DNA from: an uncultured Bacteroidales bacterium
GTDB taxonomy: Bacteria > Bacteroidota > Bacteroidia > Bacteroidales > UBA932
Length of the DNA: 48,826 nucleotides
Direction of reading: 5' to 3'
Assembly (NCBI GenBank): GCA_947367375.1
Contig: CANBDZ010000003.1
Coordinates: 1-48,826 of the forward strand
The position numbers were made by a program, and so were the translations under genes. The notes under the pieces were generated by a model that saw nothing but the letters and a program-made list of their open reading frames with translations, was not told the DNA's origin and searched no databases. This document shows positions 7,746 through 17,138 of the stretch, in pieces. How positions within the stretch are numbered: the first letter of the stretch is position 1; the number at the start of each line of letters is the position of its first letter.

Positions 7746-10700
7746 TTAGAAAGTAATGTCAACACCGAACATCATAGTCTTCTGCCAAGGGTAGAATGCG
7801 TTGTTGTAACGAGTTGTCGATCCGCTACCGTCTACTCTGTCGAATGCAGCCTCTGGGTCGATGTACTTGCTGTGCTTCTTGAATGGAGACCAATAGTAGA
7901 GGTTCTCACCTGAGAAGTAAACGCGTACTTTCTCTACACCGATCTTCTTTGTAACCACCTGTGGCACAGTGTAACCTACAGTGAGGTTCTTGAATCTGAG
8001 ATATCTGATGTTCTGGAGATAACGGTCATTTACATTGTAGAGGTATGCTCCAGATGTAAATGCCGAGTATGCGCGTGGACGTGGGAAGTAAGCATCCGGA
8101 TTGTCCTCAGCCCATACGTTATCAAGGAAATCATCGGCGATGAATGAGCAGTAAGGACGTGAGTAAGGTCCCCAGAATGCCATTGACTCGTCGTTTGGAT
8201 ACCAGTAATGGTTACCTGTACCCTGGAAGAATGCTGACACGTCAAAGCCCATGTAGTCAAATCCTAAAGTGAAACCATACTGAAGTGTTGCGTTTCCGTT
8301 TCCGAGGATCTTACGGTCACCTGGCTTGTCTACTGTGTCAGAACCGAGGCTGAGCTTTCCGTCACCGTCAAGGTCAACGTACTTAAGGTCACCGGCAAGC
8401 CAACCACCTGTAAGACGCTTAGTGATGTAGCTGAGGTCAACCTCCTGTGCGTAAGCCTGTGCCTCGGCATCTGTCTTGAAGAGACCGTCAGTAACGAATC
8501 CCCAGATCTCACCGAGTTCCATACCCTCATAGTAGTCCTTTGCGAAAGTTCTCTCAGGGTTGTCGTACTTAGTAATGATGGTCTTGTTGTCACTGAGGTT
8601 TGCAGAGATGCTATAACCGAATGGTCTTCCACCAAGCTCGATCTGATCTCTCCAGCTGAATGAGATCTCATAACCTGAAGTGCGGAGGTCAGCACTGTTC
8701 ATGAGTGGTGAGTTTGCACCGTAAACGCCTGGAAGAGCAACTCCCTGCTGGAGCATACCCTTAGTGTCACGGATGAAGCCCTCAACTGTGAACATAAGCT
8801 TGTCATTGAAGAGACCTGCGTCGATACCAGTGTTGTACTGAGTAGAAGTCTCCCAAGTAAGGTCAGATGCGTTAGGTGCTGAGATAGTAGCGTAGCGGCC
8901 CATTGCTGCACCGTCAAATGTATAGCCTGCGAAGTTGTCGAAAGTGATCTTTCTCATCCAAGCGTTGTTTGTAACCTTCTGGTTACCGAGGCTACCGAAT
9001 GAAGCACGTACCTTGAGGTTGTTGACAACATCCTTTGCAGGTGCGAACCAAGACTCCTCAGAAACACGCCAACCTGCTGATGCAGATGGGAAGAATCCGA
9101 AGCGGTGACCCTCAGCGAAGCGTGAAGTACCGTCATAACGTCCTGAAACCTCGAGGAGATACTTACCCTTGTAGTCGTAGTTGATACGGCCGAAGAAACC
9201 TGCGAGAGCGTAAGTTGTCTGTCCACCACCAAGAACCGGCTGTCTTGTAGTAGTGATAAGGTTGAAGTCAGAAAGCTCGTCAGTGATGAGGTCGTAACCT
9301 GTTGCGTCGATAGCCTTTCTGTGGTATGACTCATAGTTGAAACCGGCCATCGCCTTGAAGTTGTGGTTCTTGTTGAACGACTCTTCATAAGTAGCGAAGA
9401 CGTTGGCTGCAAGATAGTTCATAGTCTGAACTGTCTCATAAAGGTTGTTGTCACCGGCACCAGTTGTGTAAGCTCCGAATACGCCTGGATAGTCTGAGTA
9501 AGGCATATTGGTAGATCTGTTGGTGTTGCGGTTCTGGTGGAATCTGTAAGTGAAGTTACCTACGAGGCTGAACTGCTTGACTGGCTTGATTGTGAGCTCA
9601 GTTGTGTTAGAGAAGTCAGTCTTGCGGTCAACGTTTGTGTTGTAATCGTTACCGTAAACGATGTGACGACCGTTAGCAACCTTATAGCTGAGGTGTGGAG
9701 TCGAGTAGATCCAAGATCCGTCAGGGTTCTGGAGCGGGAAGTTAGCAAGACCGTGGTTAGCGGCATATGCGATAGCGTTCTCGACGTTACCTACACCTGT
9801 GTAGTCATAAGTAGAGCTGTAGAATGCAGTGTTGTTGCTCATTCTAGCGTACTTGTTGATCTGGAAGTCGATCTTTGAACGGAGGTTGTACTTAGTGAAT
9901 ACGTCAGGGCTTACCTTTACGATACCAACCTGCTTGTCAAATGCACCTGAGAGGTAATACTTGACAGCCTTGTTACCACCGCTGAGAGAGATCTGGTGCT
10001 GCTGTACAGGGTGCTGGTCTACGAAGAGCTCGTGCCACCAGTCTGTATTTGCATAGTACATGTAAGTGTCCTTACCATTTCTGTTCTCGATCACTGTCCA
10101 AGGACGGTCAGGATGCTCAGTCTTGTCGTTGATACGGAGAAGGAGCTGCTGGAAGTCATAGTCATTGTACTGGATGTACTTTGAGTTGGCGTTATCAGCC
10201 TTCCAGAACATATTGTGGATGTAAGCTGACCAGTAACCTGTTGTCTCGTAGTCTGTAGAAGTGGTAGGCTCCTCCCAACCGAAACGTCCGCTATAGCGTA
10301 CAGTCGCCTTCTCTGACTTGTCATCTCCACCCTTAGTTGTGATGAGGATCACACCGAATGCACCACGGGCACCGTAAACGGCAGCTGCAGATGCGTCCTT
10401 GATGACAGAGATAGAAGCAACGTCGGCAGGGTTAACGCGGTCGATCTCACCCTCTACACCGTCGATGAGCACGAGAGGTGCAGTGTCCGAACCAGAACCG
10501 ATAGATCCCACACCACGGATGTTCAAGGTACCTGAGCTACCAGGGCTACCTGCTGAAGTCGAGATGTTAAGACCAGGTACAGAACCCTGAAGCATTGCGC
10601 TGAGGTTGTGAGAAGTTCTGTCCTCGAGCTGCTTGCTGTCAACAACGCCGACAGCACCGGTGAGGTTCACCTTCTTCTGTGTACCGTAACCGACAACAAC

Positions 10701-11021
10701 GGTCTCATCGATCATCATGTTGTCTTCTGAAAGATAGATTGTGAGCTTATCCTGAGTTGCAGGCACAGTCACAAGCTTGGTCTCATAACCAAGCGATGAC
10801 ACGTTGAGAATAACCTCAGTAGCAGGTACTCTGAGAGTGAAGCTACCGTTCTCATCTGTCATTGCTCCATTTGTTGTTCCGTCAACGATGACAGCCACTC
10901 CGATAAGAGGGAAGTCAGTCGCGTCCAGTACAACACCGGAGATTTCTCTGGTCTGTGCAAATGCACTGAAGCTTACTAGAAGCAAAGCCAAAGAAGCTGC
11001 GAAAGATTTAAATAATCTCAT
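7746..11021 (-). CDS. SusC/RagA-family TonB-dependent outer-membrane transporter
   Basis: The 1091-residue protein has a signal peptide to about residue 22 (SAFAQ). A CarboxypepD_reg-like N-terminal domain covers about 27-109 (ISGVVLDATDFPLIGVAVIV). The TonB-box region DETVVVGYGTQKK follows, then the plug domain with the SusC hallmarks LNIRGVGSIGSGSD and SISVIKDASAAAVYGARG. The rest is a large beta-barrel ending in a terminal Phe (MMFGVDITF). It imports substrate delivered by SusD using TonB energy. It sits 41 bases after the phosphoesterase gene and 23 before susD. Length is normal for the family. The usual glycosidase partners are absent from this operon, which points away from ordinary polysaccharide use. 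Confidence 0.97.
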   Translation of the reverse strand: MRLFKSFAASLALLLVSFSAFAQTREISGVVLDATDFPLIGVAVIVDGTTNGAMTDENGSFTLRVPATEVILNVSSLGYETKLVTVPATQDKLTIYLSEDNMMIDETVVVGYGTQKKVNLTGAVGVVDSKQLEDRTSHNLSAMLQGSVPGLNISTSAGSPGSSGTLNIRGVGSIGSGSDTAPLVLIDGVEGEIDRVNPADVASISVIKDASAAAVYGARGAFGVILITTKGGDDKSEKATVRYSGRFGWEEPTTSTDYETTGYWSAYIHNMFWKADNANSKYIQYNDYDFQQLLLRINDKTEHPDRPWTVIENRNGKDTYMYYANTDWWHELFVDQHPVQQHQISLSGGNKAVKYYLSGAFDKQVGIVKVSPDVFTKYNLRSKIDFQINKYARMSNNTAFYSSTYDYTGVGNVENAIAYAANHGLANFPLQNPDGSWIYSTPHLSYKVANGRHIVYGNDYNTNVDRKTDFSNTTELTIKPVKQFSLVGNFTYRFHQNRNTNRSTNMPYSDYPGVFGAYTTGAGDNNLYETVQTMNYLAANVFATYEESFNKNHNFKAMAGFNYESYHRKAIDATGYDLITDELSDFNLITTTRQPVLGGGQTTYALAGFFGRINYDYKGKYLLEVSGRYDGTSRFAEGHRFGFFPSASAGWRVSEESWFAPAKDVVNNLKVRASFGSLGNQKVTNNAWMRKITFDNFAGYTFDGAAMGRYATISAPNASDLTWETSTQYNTGIDAGLFNDKLMFTVEGFIRDTKGMLQQGVALPGVYGANSPLMNSADLRTSGYEISFSWRDQIELGGRPFGYSISANLSDNKTIITKYDNPERTFAKDYYEGMELGEIWGFVTDGLFKTDAEAQAYAQEVDLSYITKRLTGGWLAGDLKYVDLDGDGKLSLGSDTVDKPGDRKILGNGNATLQYGFTLGFDYMGFDVSAFFQGTGNHYWYPNDESMAFWGPYSRPYCSFIADDFLDNVWAEDNPDAYFPRPRAYSAFTSGAYLYNVNDRYLQNIRYLRFKNLTVGYTVPQVVTKKIGVEKVRVYFSGENLYYWSPFKKHSKYIDPEAAFDRVDGSGSTTRYNNAFYPWQKTMMFGVDITF

Positions 11022-11062
11022 AGATAAATTGTGTTAGTTAGTAGTTATTTGGTTTTAAGAAC

Positions 11063-12997
11063 TTACTTGTTATAAGCAGAAATCGAGAATGTCTTAGGAC
11101 GCTTCATGCTTTCTGTATAAACATTACCGAAGCGGTCAGTAATCTTGAACTCGATTGTCGAAGTCGCTGACGAAGCCTTGACTCTGAAAATATGCGAAGC
11201 AACCTTAGAAGCGAGGAAACTTGAAGTCGGAGTCGCATTTTCATTATATCTCTTCGCCTCATATGCCACCAGATGGAGAGGGTCCTTGACAGTTACCTTC
11301 TCATATTTCAATGCTGTACCATTCTCAGTCACCTCAATAGTCCATGAAGGATCGTAGTCAAACACATTGAAATAAACATAGTTGTTTGAATCCGGAGATG
11401 TCCATGACGATGCTGATGACTCGAACTTCGATGCGCTTGTTGAGTTTGCACCTGAAGCGAAGTTTGCAGCAGTAAGGACGATAGAGTTTCTGTCATATGT
11501 ACGGAACGCGTGTGAGAAGTCACGGCCTGTAGGCTTGAGACGCCACTTGATGTCGGTTCCATTCATTTCATACACATAATAACCAGATGGTGATCCGTCC
11601 TTGCAGAGACCGAGGCGTGAAGTGTACTTACCTGTCCACCACCATGTTCCGCAGACAGCACCGCTGTTGTGATGATAGATTCCCTTGGATGCAAGATTGT
11701 CGTTGTTGAAGATCACGTGAGTATGAGCACTGAGAACGTGTGTCTCATAGCCGCTGCAGAGTTTCTCGAGTTCGCTTGAGAACGCCATTGACGCCTTGCC
11801 AGCCTCAGTGTACATCTGAGCGTGCATAGTCACAACAAGCTTCTTTGACTTGTCGACATACTTCAAATCATTTGCAATCCATGTGAGCTGATCCTGAGTA
11901 AGGCTTGACTCATATGTTCTGTCACCGGTACCATTATTAGTACAAAGGATGTTGTCGAGTACTATATAATGTATATTACCTATATTAAAGGAGTAATATG
12001 TCGGAGCCACAACGTTCTTGAACGCAGTCACGGTGTTGAAGTCACCTGCCGAGTTCATATCGTGGTCGTGGTTACCGATGGTGTGGAAGATCTGAATGCC
12101 CTTTACCTTCTCATTGATTGTGTCAATATATGAATAAAGGTCATATGCATTCGAGTACCAGTAGAGGTCCCAAGACATGTCGCCCAATGTTACGGCGTAC
12201 TGTCTCTTGTTCTTGTTGGCTTCGATCTGCTCATTGATGTCAGCAGCGAACAGAGCAAACTGGTTCAAGTCGTTTGTTCTGTTGGCAAGGTGCATGTCAC
12301 CTAATACATATAATATATGGTCATCGTTGTCCACCTTGGTGAGAGTCCAGTCAACTCTTTCCACAGTGACAGGATTTCCGTCGATCACCTTGTGGATCTT
12401 CGGTACCACTCCCTGAGCAACGGTCTCATATCCGCTAGGAACAGACATGAAGACTACCCTATTATATTCGTTCGACTTGAGGTAATATATACCGTTCTCA
12501 TCTGTAACGGCAGTCTCGACTCCGTCCGAAACGACAACGCCAGGTACACCCGCTTCGTCGCAGGTAATTATACCATATATATTATATCCTTCCTTTTCAG
12601 CGACCTCAACACGGATCTCGATGTTGAACTGAACGTCCCTTACAGCCTTGGTCAGGTCGCCTCTTCTGATGCAGAAAGAGTACTTGCCTGTCTCGACCTC
12701 AGGTGAGATCTCGAATGAGAAGCTGTCTGATTCGATGGAAACGATGTTACAGATAACTTCCTTTCCACCCTTCTTAAGGACAACCACGTCACCTGTCTTA
12801 GGACCCTTTCCGGAATAGTACTTCACAGAAATGGCATCACCAGCCGCACCCTCAATCTTTTCAGGTAGGCTGATCATAAGTTCAAGGGTCTGAGTTGTGC
12901 CGTTGTCAGGCTCATTACCGTCCACAGGCTCCTTCTCGCACGAAGCGAAGAGGAGCACTGCAAACAACATTGTCAAATGTTTTAAGATATTCTTCAT
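11063..12997 (-). CDS. Secreted calcineurin-like metallophosphoesterase lipoprotein
   Basis: The 644-residue protein has a lipoprotein signal ending at Cys20 (LLFASC). Beta-rich N-terminal domains include a carboxypeptidase-regulatory-like part near 137-205 (GVPGVVVSDGVETAVTDENG). The metallophosphoesterase core runs from about 228 to 450 with motifs GDMH (233-236), GDMSW (272-276), GNHDHD (309-314), MHAQ (391-394) and SAHTHV (423-428), so all blocks for a two-metal site are present. A C-terminal beta-domain of about 150 residues follows. It would hydrolyse a phosphomonoester or phosphodiester at the cell surface or in the periplasm. It is two bases downstream of the GlpT-like transporter gene and leads into SusC, which suggests that its product is imported as a phosphorylated or phosphate-released molecule. 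Confidence 0.92.
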   Translation of the reverse strand: MKNILKHLTMLFAVLLFASCEKEPVDGNEPDNGTTQTLELMISLPEKIEGAAGDAISVKYYSGKGPKTGDVVVLKKGGKEVICNIVSIESDSFSFEISPEVETGKYSFCIRRGDLTKAVRDVQFNIEIRVEVAEKEGYNIYGIITCDEAGVPGVVVSDGVETAVTDENGIYYLKSNEYNRVVFMSVPSGYETVAQGVVPKIHKVIDGNPVTVERVDWTLTKVDNDDHILYVLGDMHLANRTNDLNQFALFAADINEQIEANKNKRQYAVTLGDMSWDLYWYSNAYDLYSYIDTINEKVKGIQIFHTIGNHDHDMNSAGDFNTVTAFKNVVAPTYYSFNIGNIHYIVLDNILCTNNGTGDRTYESSLTQDQLTWIANDLKYVDKSKKLVVTMHAQMYTEAGKASMAFSSELEKLCSGYETHVLSAHTHVIFNNDNLASKGIYHHNSGAVCGTWWWTGKYTSRLGLCKDGSPSGYYVYEMNGTDIKWRLKPTGRDFSHAFRTYDRNSIVLTAANFASGANSTSASKFESSASSWTSPDSNNYVYFNVFDYDPSWTIEVTENGTALKYEKVTVKDPLHLVAYEAKRYNENATPTSSFLASKVASHIFRVKASSATSTIEFKITDRFGNVYTESMKRPKTFSISAYNK

Positions 12998-12999
12998 TA

Positions 13000-14385
13000 T
13001 TATTCAGATTTCTTTTCAGATTTCAGAGTAAGCGCGCAGAGCACGATACCGAGGGCAGCGCCGATCACCATTGTGAGGTTAGCCATGTCCCAGCTCTTGT
13101 CTGCAATACCACCGACGATGATCTTTGAAAGAAGCGAGTCACCGATGAGGTAGCCTGAGAGACCTACGAAACCTGCAGCTGTACCTGCTGCATTCTTTGG
13201 TACGAGGTTAAGAGCCTGGATGCTGACAAGGGCAACTGGGCCGTAGATACAGAATCCGATAAGGATGAGCGCTACATAAACCCAAGTCTTTGCTGCGATG
13301 CCTGTAGCTGCCGCAAGAGCAGGAACCTGCCAGTAGATGAGACAGCCGATGAGCACGAGCGCCATGAAGATGATGTTCGGAGGTGCGCACTTTCCTTTGA
13401 AGAACTTTGCAGACACCCAACCGCATACGATAGTACCTATAGCGCCGACATAGTTATGTACTGAGAATGCAACCTTACTCTCGGCAGCCGTCATGATGCC
13501 TGCCTCCTGGAGATATGTAGGTGACCAGTCACCGATACCGTATCTTACCATGTACACGAATGCATTTGCAAGAGCGATCATCCAGATCCACTTGTTCTTG
13601 AGCACATAGTCAAAGAGCTGAGTCTTGAATGAAACCTTCTCGCCTACCTTCTCCTTGGTCTTCACACCTGAATGGTCATTTCTCCAGTCAGCTACTGAAG
13701 GAAGACCGCAAGACTCAGGAGTGTCACGGAGAGCCCACCAGCAGAAGACTGCGATAAGGAGTGCGAAAGCTGAAGGGATAATGAAGTTTGCTCTCCAGGT
13801 CTGAGCGATACCGAGGTCAGCGAAGATTCCTACACCAAGAAGGGCGATCACTCCAAGTGTACCTGCACCCACTGTGTGCGAAGTGTTCCACAAAGACATC
13901 TTGAAGCTTCGCTCATTCTGCGAGAACCAATATGCCATGATACGTCCGCAAGGAGGCCATCCCATTCCAGAGAGGACACCCACGAAGAGCATCATGATGA
14001 AAAGCATTGTCACATTGATTGCCGGATTCACTGTAGAGAACGGAAGGAATCCGACTGCCATCATCACGAGAGACGCGATGACAAGGCCGACTGTCAGGAA
14101 CTTTCTTGCGTCAGAACGGTCAGAAAGAGTTCCCATGACAAATTTACTGAATGCATAAGCAATCGACACTGCTGAAGCAGCAATACCAACGCCCTGCTTG
14201 TCGATCAGGCCCTCAGCAATCATATCTGGGGCTGCAAGTGACAGGTTCTTACGAACGAAATAGTAACCGGCATAACCAAGGAACGAACCGAGGAACACCT
14301 TAAATCTCATTGATTTAAACACTTTGTCGATCTTCTCTTTTGGAAGAAGCGGCTTCGCCTGTGGCGGGGTAAAGAAATTAGCCAT
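13000..14385 (-). CDS. glpT: GlpT-like organophosphate:phosphate antiporter (MFS)
   Basis: The 461-residue protein has about twelve membrane helices. It shows the OPA-family (GlpT/UhpT) signatures: FLGYAGYYFVRKNLSLA in the first helix, SDRSDARKFL after helix 2 or 3, and GMGWPPCGRIMAYWFSQNER, very close to the GMGWPPCGR block of E. coli GlpT. These transporters exchange sugar or glycerol phosphates for inorganic phosphate across the inner membrane. Here it is the first gene of the operon and lies two bases before the phosphoesterase gene, an arrangement that fits uptake of glycerol-3-phosphate released from a phosphodiester. The exact substrate cannot be read from sequence; hexose phosphates are an alternative. 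A TACCTTTG -7 box on the minus strand (14423-14430) lies upstream. Confidence 0.88.
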   Translation of the reverse strand: MANFFTPPQAKPLLPKEKIDKVFKSMRFKVFLGSFLGYAGYYFVRKNLSLAAPDMIAEGLIDKQGVGIAASAVSIAYAFSKFVMGTLSDRSDARKFLTVGLVIASLVMMAVGFLPFSTVNPAINVTMLFIMMLFVGVLSGMGWPPCGRIMAYWFSQNERSFKMSLWNTSHTVGAGTLGVIALLGVGIFADLGIAQTWRANFIIPSAFALLIAVFCWWALRDTPESCGLPSVADWRNDHSGVKTKEKVGEKVSFKTQLFDYVLKNKWIWMIALANAFVYMVRYGIGDWSPTYLQEAGIMTAAESKVAFSVHNYVGAIGTIVCGWVSAKFFKGKCAPPNIIFMALVLIGCLIYWQVPALAAATGIAAKTWVYVALILIGFCIYGPVALVSIQALNLVPKNAAGTAAGFVGLSGYLIGDSLLSKIIVGGIADKSWDMANLTMVIGAALGIVLCALTLKSEKKSE

Positions 14386-14422
14386 TAATTATCGGGTTAA
14401 AAAGTTATTCTCAAAAAACGCA

Positions 14423-14430
14423 CAAAGGTA
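14423..14430 (-). promoter_or_regulatory. -7 box of the GlpT-SusCD operon promoter
   Basis: The minus strand reads TACCTTTG, a match to the Bacteroidetes -7 consensus TAnnTTTG, 38 bases before the glpT start. No convincing -33 TTTG is found at the usual 19-21 bases, so the promoter is only partly supported. Confidence 0.5.
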
Positions 14431-14574
14431 ATCAAAAATTACAAAATCCCGCGGTTTTAATTATAAATTAACACAAGAAAAATGGGCTTTCAGTGAATCC
14501 TGCAAAAGGGCGTCAGACCGACTGACAGGAGATATGACATATTGTCAGTAATTTCCATATGGCAGATTATTTGT

Positions 14575-14582
14575 TATCTTTG
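14575..14582 (+). promoter_or_regulatory. -7 box of the grpE-dnaJ promoter
   Basis: TATCTTTG matches TAnnTTTG and ends 26 bases before the grpE start. The upstream -33 region lacks a clear TTTG at 19-21 bases; a TTG occurs farther away (14542-14544). No CIRCE-like inverted repeat is seen. Confidence 0.5.
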
Positions 14583-14608
14583 CCGCGGATTTTTGAAATT
14601 TTAAGCAT

Positions 14609-15256
14609 ATGTCAGAAAAAAACGAGAAGGACATCGAGCAGATTGTTCCGGAAGAAAATACAGAGGAGACAGCCCAGGAAGCGGCTCAGGATACAGTTCA
14701 GGAGACAGCGGAAGAGACTCAGACAAAGACTGAAAAGGAGGCAGCGCCTAAAGGAAAGGGCTTCTTGAAAAAGGACAAGAATAAGATCAGGATCGAGGAG
14801 CTTGAGAAGAAGGTTGAGGAATGCGAAAACAAGATCGCCAAAGATAGAGACGACTACATCAGACTCATGGCAGAGTTCGACAATTTCCGCAGACGCACAG
14901 CCCAGGAGAAACTCGATATCGTGAGCATGGCCTCTACCGAGACAATCAAAGGCCTTCTGCCGGTTCTCGACGACTGCGAAAGAGCCCTTGAGGTGCTCAG
15001 ACAGTCAAATGACAGCGAAGCTGCCAAGGAAGGAACCGAACTGATATATCACAAGCTTCTTGCATATCTCCAGAGCAAGGGTCTCGCAATCATCGAGGCA
15101 AAGGGACAGCCTTTTGACACAGACGTACACGAAGCTGTGGCACAGTTCCCGGTACAGGAAGAGGACCAGAAGGGCAAGGTGTTCGACGTCGTACAGACCG
15201 GCTACACCCTCAACGGCAAGGTCATCAGATTCGCTAAAGTGGTTGTAGGAATATAA
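14609..15256 (+). CDS. grpE: Nucleotide exchange factor GrpE
   Basis: The 215-residue protein has a long acidic, Glu/Thr-rich N-terminal extension (about 1-65), a coiled coil (about 66-110, IEELEKKVEECENKIAKDRDDY), and the GrpE core. Core signatures are RLMAEFDNFRRRTAQEK, LLPVLDDCERAL and, near the C-terminus, FDTDVHEAVAQFPV. GrpE drives ADP release from DnaK in the cytosol. dnaJ follows 30 bases later, the usual grpE-dnaJ pair in Bacteroidetes; dnaK is not in this window. The first ATG after the promoter box is the start. The acidic N-terminal extension is longer than in E. coli but common in the phylum. Confidence 0.97.
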   Translation: MSEKNEKDIEQIVPEENTEETAQEAAQDTVQETAEETQTKTEKEAAPKGKGFLKKDKNKIRIEELEKKVEECENKIAKDRDDYIRLMAEFDNFRRRTAQEKLDIVSMASTETIKGLLPVLDDCERALEVLRQSNDSEAAKEGTELIYHKLLAYLQSKGLAIIEAKGQPFDTDVHEAVAQFPVQEEDQKGKVFDVVQTGYTLNGKVIRFAKVVVGI

Positions 15257-15286
15257 AAAAGCACCCTCGCATAAGAATATATCCCA

Positions 15287-16447
15287 ATGGCAAAAAGAGA
15301 CTACTACGAAGTGCTGGGCGTCGACAAGAGCGCATCGGCAGACGAAATAAAGAAGGCATATAGAAAACTTGCAGTCAAGTACCACCCTGACAAGAATCCG
15401 GACAACAAAGAGGCCGAGGAGAAGTTCAAGGAGGCTGCTGAGGCGTACTCGGTACTGAGCGACCCTGACAAGAAGGCGAAATACGACCAGTTCGGTCACG
15501 CCGGAGTGGACGGATCGACACCTGACTTCAGCGGCGGCTTCGGCAACCTGAACGACATCCTCAACGACCTGTTTGGAGGAGGATTCGGAGGCTTTGGCGG
15601 TTTCGGAGGTGGTTTCGGAGGCCAGCGTGGCGGTCAGCGTCAGCAGAGAGTGTACAGAGGACGAGACATCCGAGTGAGAGTGAAGCTCACACTCGAAGAG
15701 ATAGCAAAAGGCGTAGAGAAAGAGATCAGCATCGAAAGAAGCGTTCCTTGTAAGGACTGCGGAGGAAAGGGTGCAAAGAACTCATCTGACATCAAGACAT
15801 GCTCAGCTTGTAATGGCACAGGCCAGGTACAGCGCGTTGTAAACACATTCCTCGGACAGACTGTGACATATTCTACTTGTCAGCAGTGTGGCGGTGAGGG
15901 TAAAGTAATAAGCAATCCATGCCGCAGCTGCGGCGGAACAGGACTTGTGCGTAAGCGCGAGACCATCAAGGTGAAGATACCTGCAGGTGTCGAGGCCGGA
16001 ATGCAGATGACCATCACCGGAGAGGGACACGCTGCCAAGAACAACGGAGTGAACGGAGACCTTCTTGTTGTGATCGAGGAGCAGGAACATCCAAACCTCA
16101 AGCGTGAAGGCAACAACCTTTACTGCACAAAGATCGTCTCACTTCCTGACGCAATCCTCGGAGCTGAAGTAGAGGTTCCGGGAATAGACGGCAATTATAA
16201 GATCAAAGTAGAGCCAGGCACTCAGTCAGGCACAGTGGTAAGACTCCGCGGCCGCGGCCTCCCTACCGTGAACGGTTATGGCGGAACTGGCGACCTCTAT
16301 GTGAAGATTGCAGTTTGGATCCCTAAGAAACTTGACAAGGATGACAAGGCTGTGATCGAGTCATTCAGAAACAAGGATCCATTCAAACCGAACCCTTCAA
16401 AAGAGGACAAGAGCTTCTTTGATAAGATTAAAGACCTGTTCGACTAA
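15287..16447 (+). CDS. dnaJ: Chaperone DnaJ (Hsp40)
   Basis: The 386-residue protein has a J domain at 1-70 with the catalytic HPD at 33-35. A Gly/Phe-rich linker follows at about 77-118, including the repeated GGFGG pattern. Four CxxCxGxG zinc modules come next: [24 protein letters not shown] and CRSCGGTG. The C-terminal substrate-binding domains complete the protein. It stimulates DnaK ATPase and delivers unfolded clients. All landmarks of a type I DnaJ are intact and the length is normal. It follows grpE by 30 bases and is probably cotranscribed with it. Confidence 0.98.
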   Translation: MAKRDYYEVLGVDKSASADEIKKAYRKLAVKYHPDKNPDNKEAEEKFKEAAEAYSVLSDPDKKAKYDQFGHAGVDGSTPDFSGGFGNLNDILNDLFGGGFGGFGGFGGGFGGQRGGQRQQRVYRGRDIRVRVKLTLEEIAKGVEKEISIERSVPCKDCGGKGAKNSSDIKTCSACNGTGQVQRVVNTFLGQTVTYSTCQQCGGEGKVISNPCRSCGGTGLVRKRETIKVKIPAGVEAGMQMTITGEGHAAKNNGVNGDLLVVIEEQEHPNLKREGNNLYCTKIVSLPDAILGAEVEVPGIDGNYKIKVEPGTQSGTVVRLRGRGLPTVNGYGGTGDLYVKIAVWIPKKLDKDDKAVIESFRNKDPFKPNPSKEDKSFFDKIKDLFD

Positions 16448-16496
16448 GGGATTTTGAAGAAAAACGAACTTTTTTTTGAAAATTTTTGCAAAAAAG

Positions 16497-16527
16497 TTTG
16501 GAGGTAATGAAAAAATGTCTACCTTTG
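16497..16527 (+). promoter_or_regulatory. Consensus Bacteroidetes promoter for rplS
   Basis: TTTG (16497-16500), exactly 19 bases, then TACCTTTG (16520-16527). This matches the -33/-7 consensus of the Bacteroidetes primary sigma factor. It leaves an untranslated leader of about 75 bases before rplS. Confidence 0.85.
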
Positions 16528-16607
16528 CAATCCCAAAATCAAAGCAACCTCTTGTGATGGGTGAAAAGAAACGCAATGTTGCCACAAAAATTTAAGTTAG
16601 TACAGAA

Positions 16608-16982
16608 ATGGATCTTATTAAAGTAGTAGAGCAGGCATTCGCAAACGAGAAAGTAGCCAGCTACCCAAAATTCAAAGCCGGTGACACAATCACCGTTACA
16701 TACAGAATCAAGGAGGGAGACAAGGAGAGACTCCAGAAGTTCAGAGGAACAGTTATCCAGCTCCGCGGAGCATCAGCTGCAACAAGAACTTTCACTGTCC
16801 GCAAGGTATCCAGCGGTGTAGGTGTTGAGAGAATCTTCCCATTTGAGTCACCATTCATCGAGTCAATCGAGATCAACAAGTACGGTAAAGTACGTCGTGC
16901 ACGTATCTTCTACCTCAGAGAGCTCGCTGGTAAGAAGGCTCGCATCAAGGAGAGAAAGGTTGCTGCTCCAAAGGCAGAGTAA
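16608..16982 (+). CDS. rplS: 50S ribosomal protein L19
   Basis: The 124-residue protein has the full L19 pattern: FKAGDTITVTYRIKEGDKER, FRGTVIQLRGASAATRTFTVRK, SSGVGVERIFPFESPFIESI and KYGKVRRARIFYLRELAGKKARIKE. L19 sits at the subunit interface of the ribosome. It is transcribed from its own consensus promoter and probably reads through to the tRNA-Arg gene 29 bases after its stop. The C-terminal tail (KERKVAAPKAE) is typical for Bacteroidetes. Confidence 0.98.
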   Translation: MDLIKVVEQAFANEKVASYPKFKAGDTITVTYRIKEGDKERLQKFRGTVIQLRGASAATRTFTVRKVSSGVGVERIFPFESPFIESIEINKYGKVRRARIFYLRELAGKKARIKERKVAAPKAE

Positions 16983-17011
16983 CAAAGAGATAGCAGCTTA
17001 GCTGCAAATCG

Positions 17012-17088
17012 GCTCCGTAGCTCAACTGAATAGAGCATCTGACTACGGATCAGAAGGTTACAGGTTTGAATCCTGTCGGAGTCACCAG
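17012..17088 (+). tRNA. tRNA-Arg (anticodon ACG)
   Basis: The acceptor stem pairs GGCTCCG (17012-17018) with CGGAGTC (17078-17084) with one G-U pair. The D arm is GCTC/GAGC. The anticodon stem-loop TCTGA-CTACGGA-TCAGA gives anticodon ACG. The T arm is ACAGG-TTTGAAT-CCTGT. Discriminator A is at 17085 and CCA is encoded at 17086-17088. The gene lies just downstream of rplS and just upstream of an intrinsic terminator. Confidence 0.96.
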
Positions 17089-17106
17089 AGCAGAGAATTC
17101 TGCAGC

Positions 17107-17138
17107 AAACATCCCACATTTTTGTGGGATGTTTTTTT
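17107..17138 (+). terminator. Intrinsic terminator after tRNA-Arg
   Basis: A perfect stem of at least 10 bp (ACATCCCACA with TGTGGGATGT), extendable by A-T pairs, closes a TTTT loop and runs straight into seven T residues (17132-17138). It would end the rplS-tRNA transcript. Confidence 0.9.
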
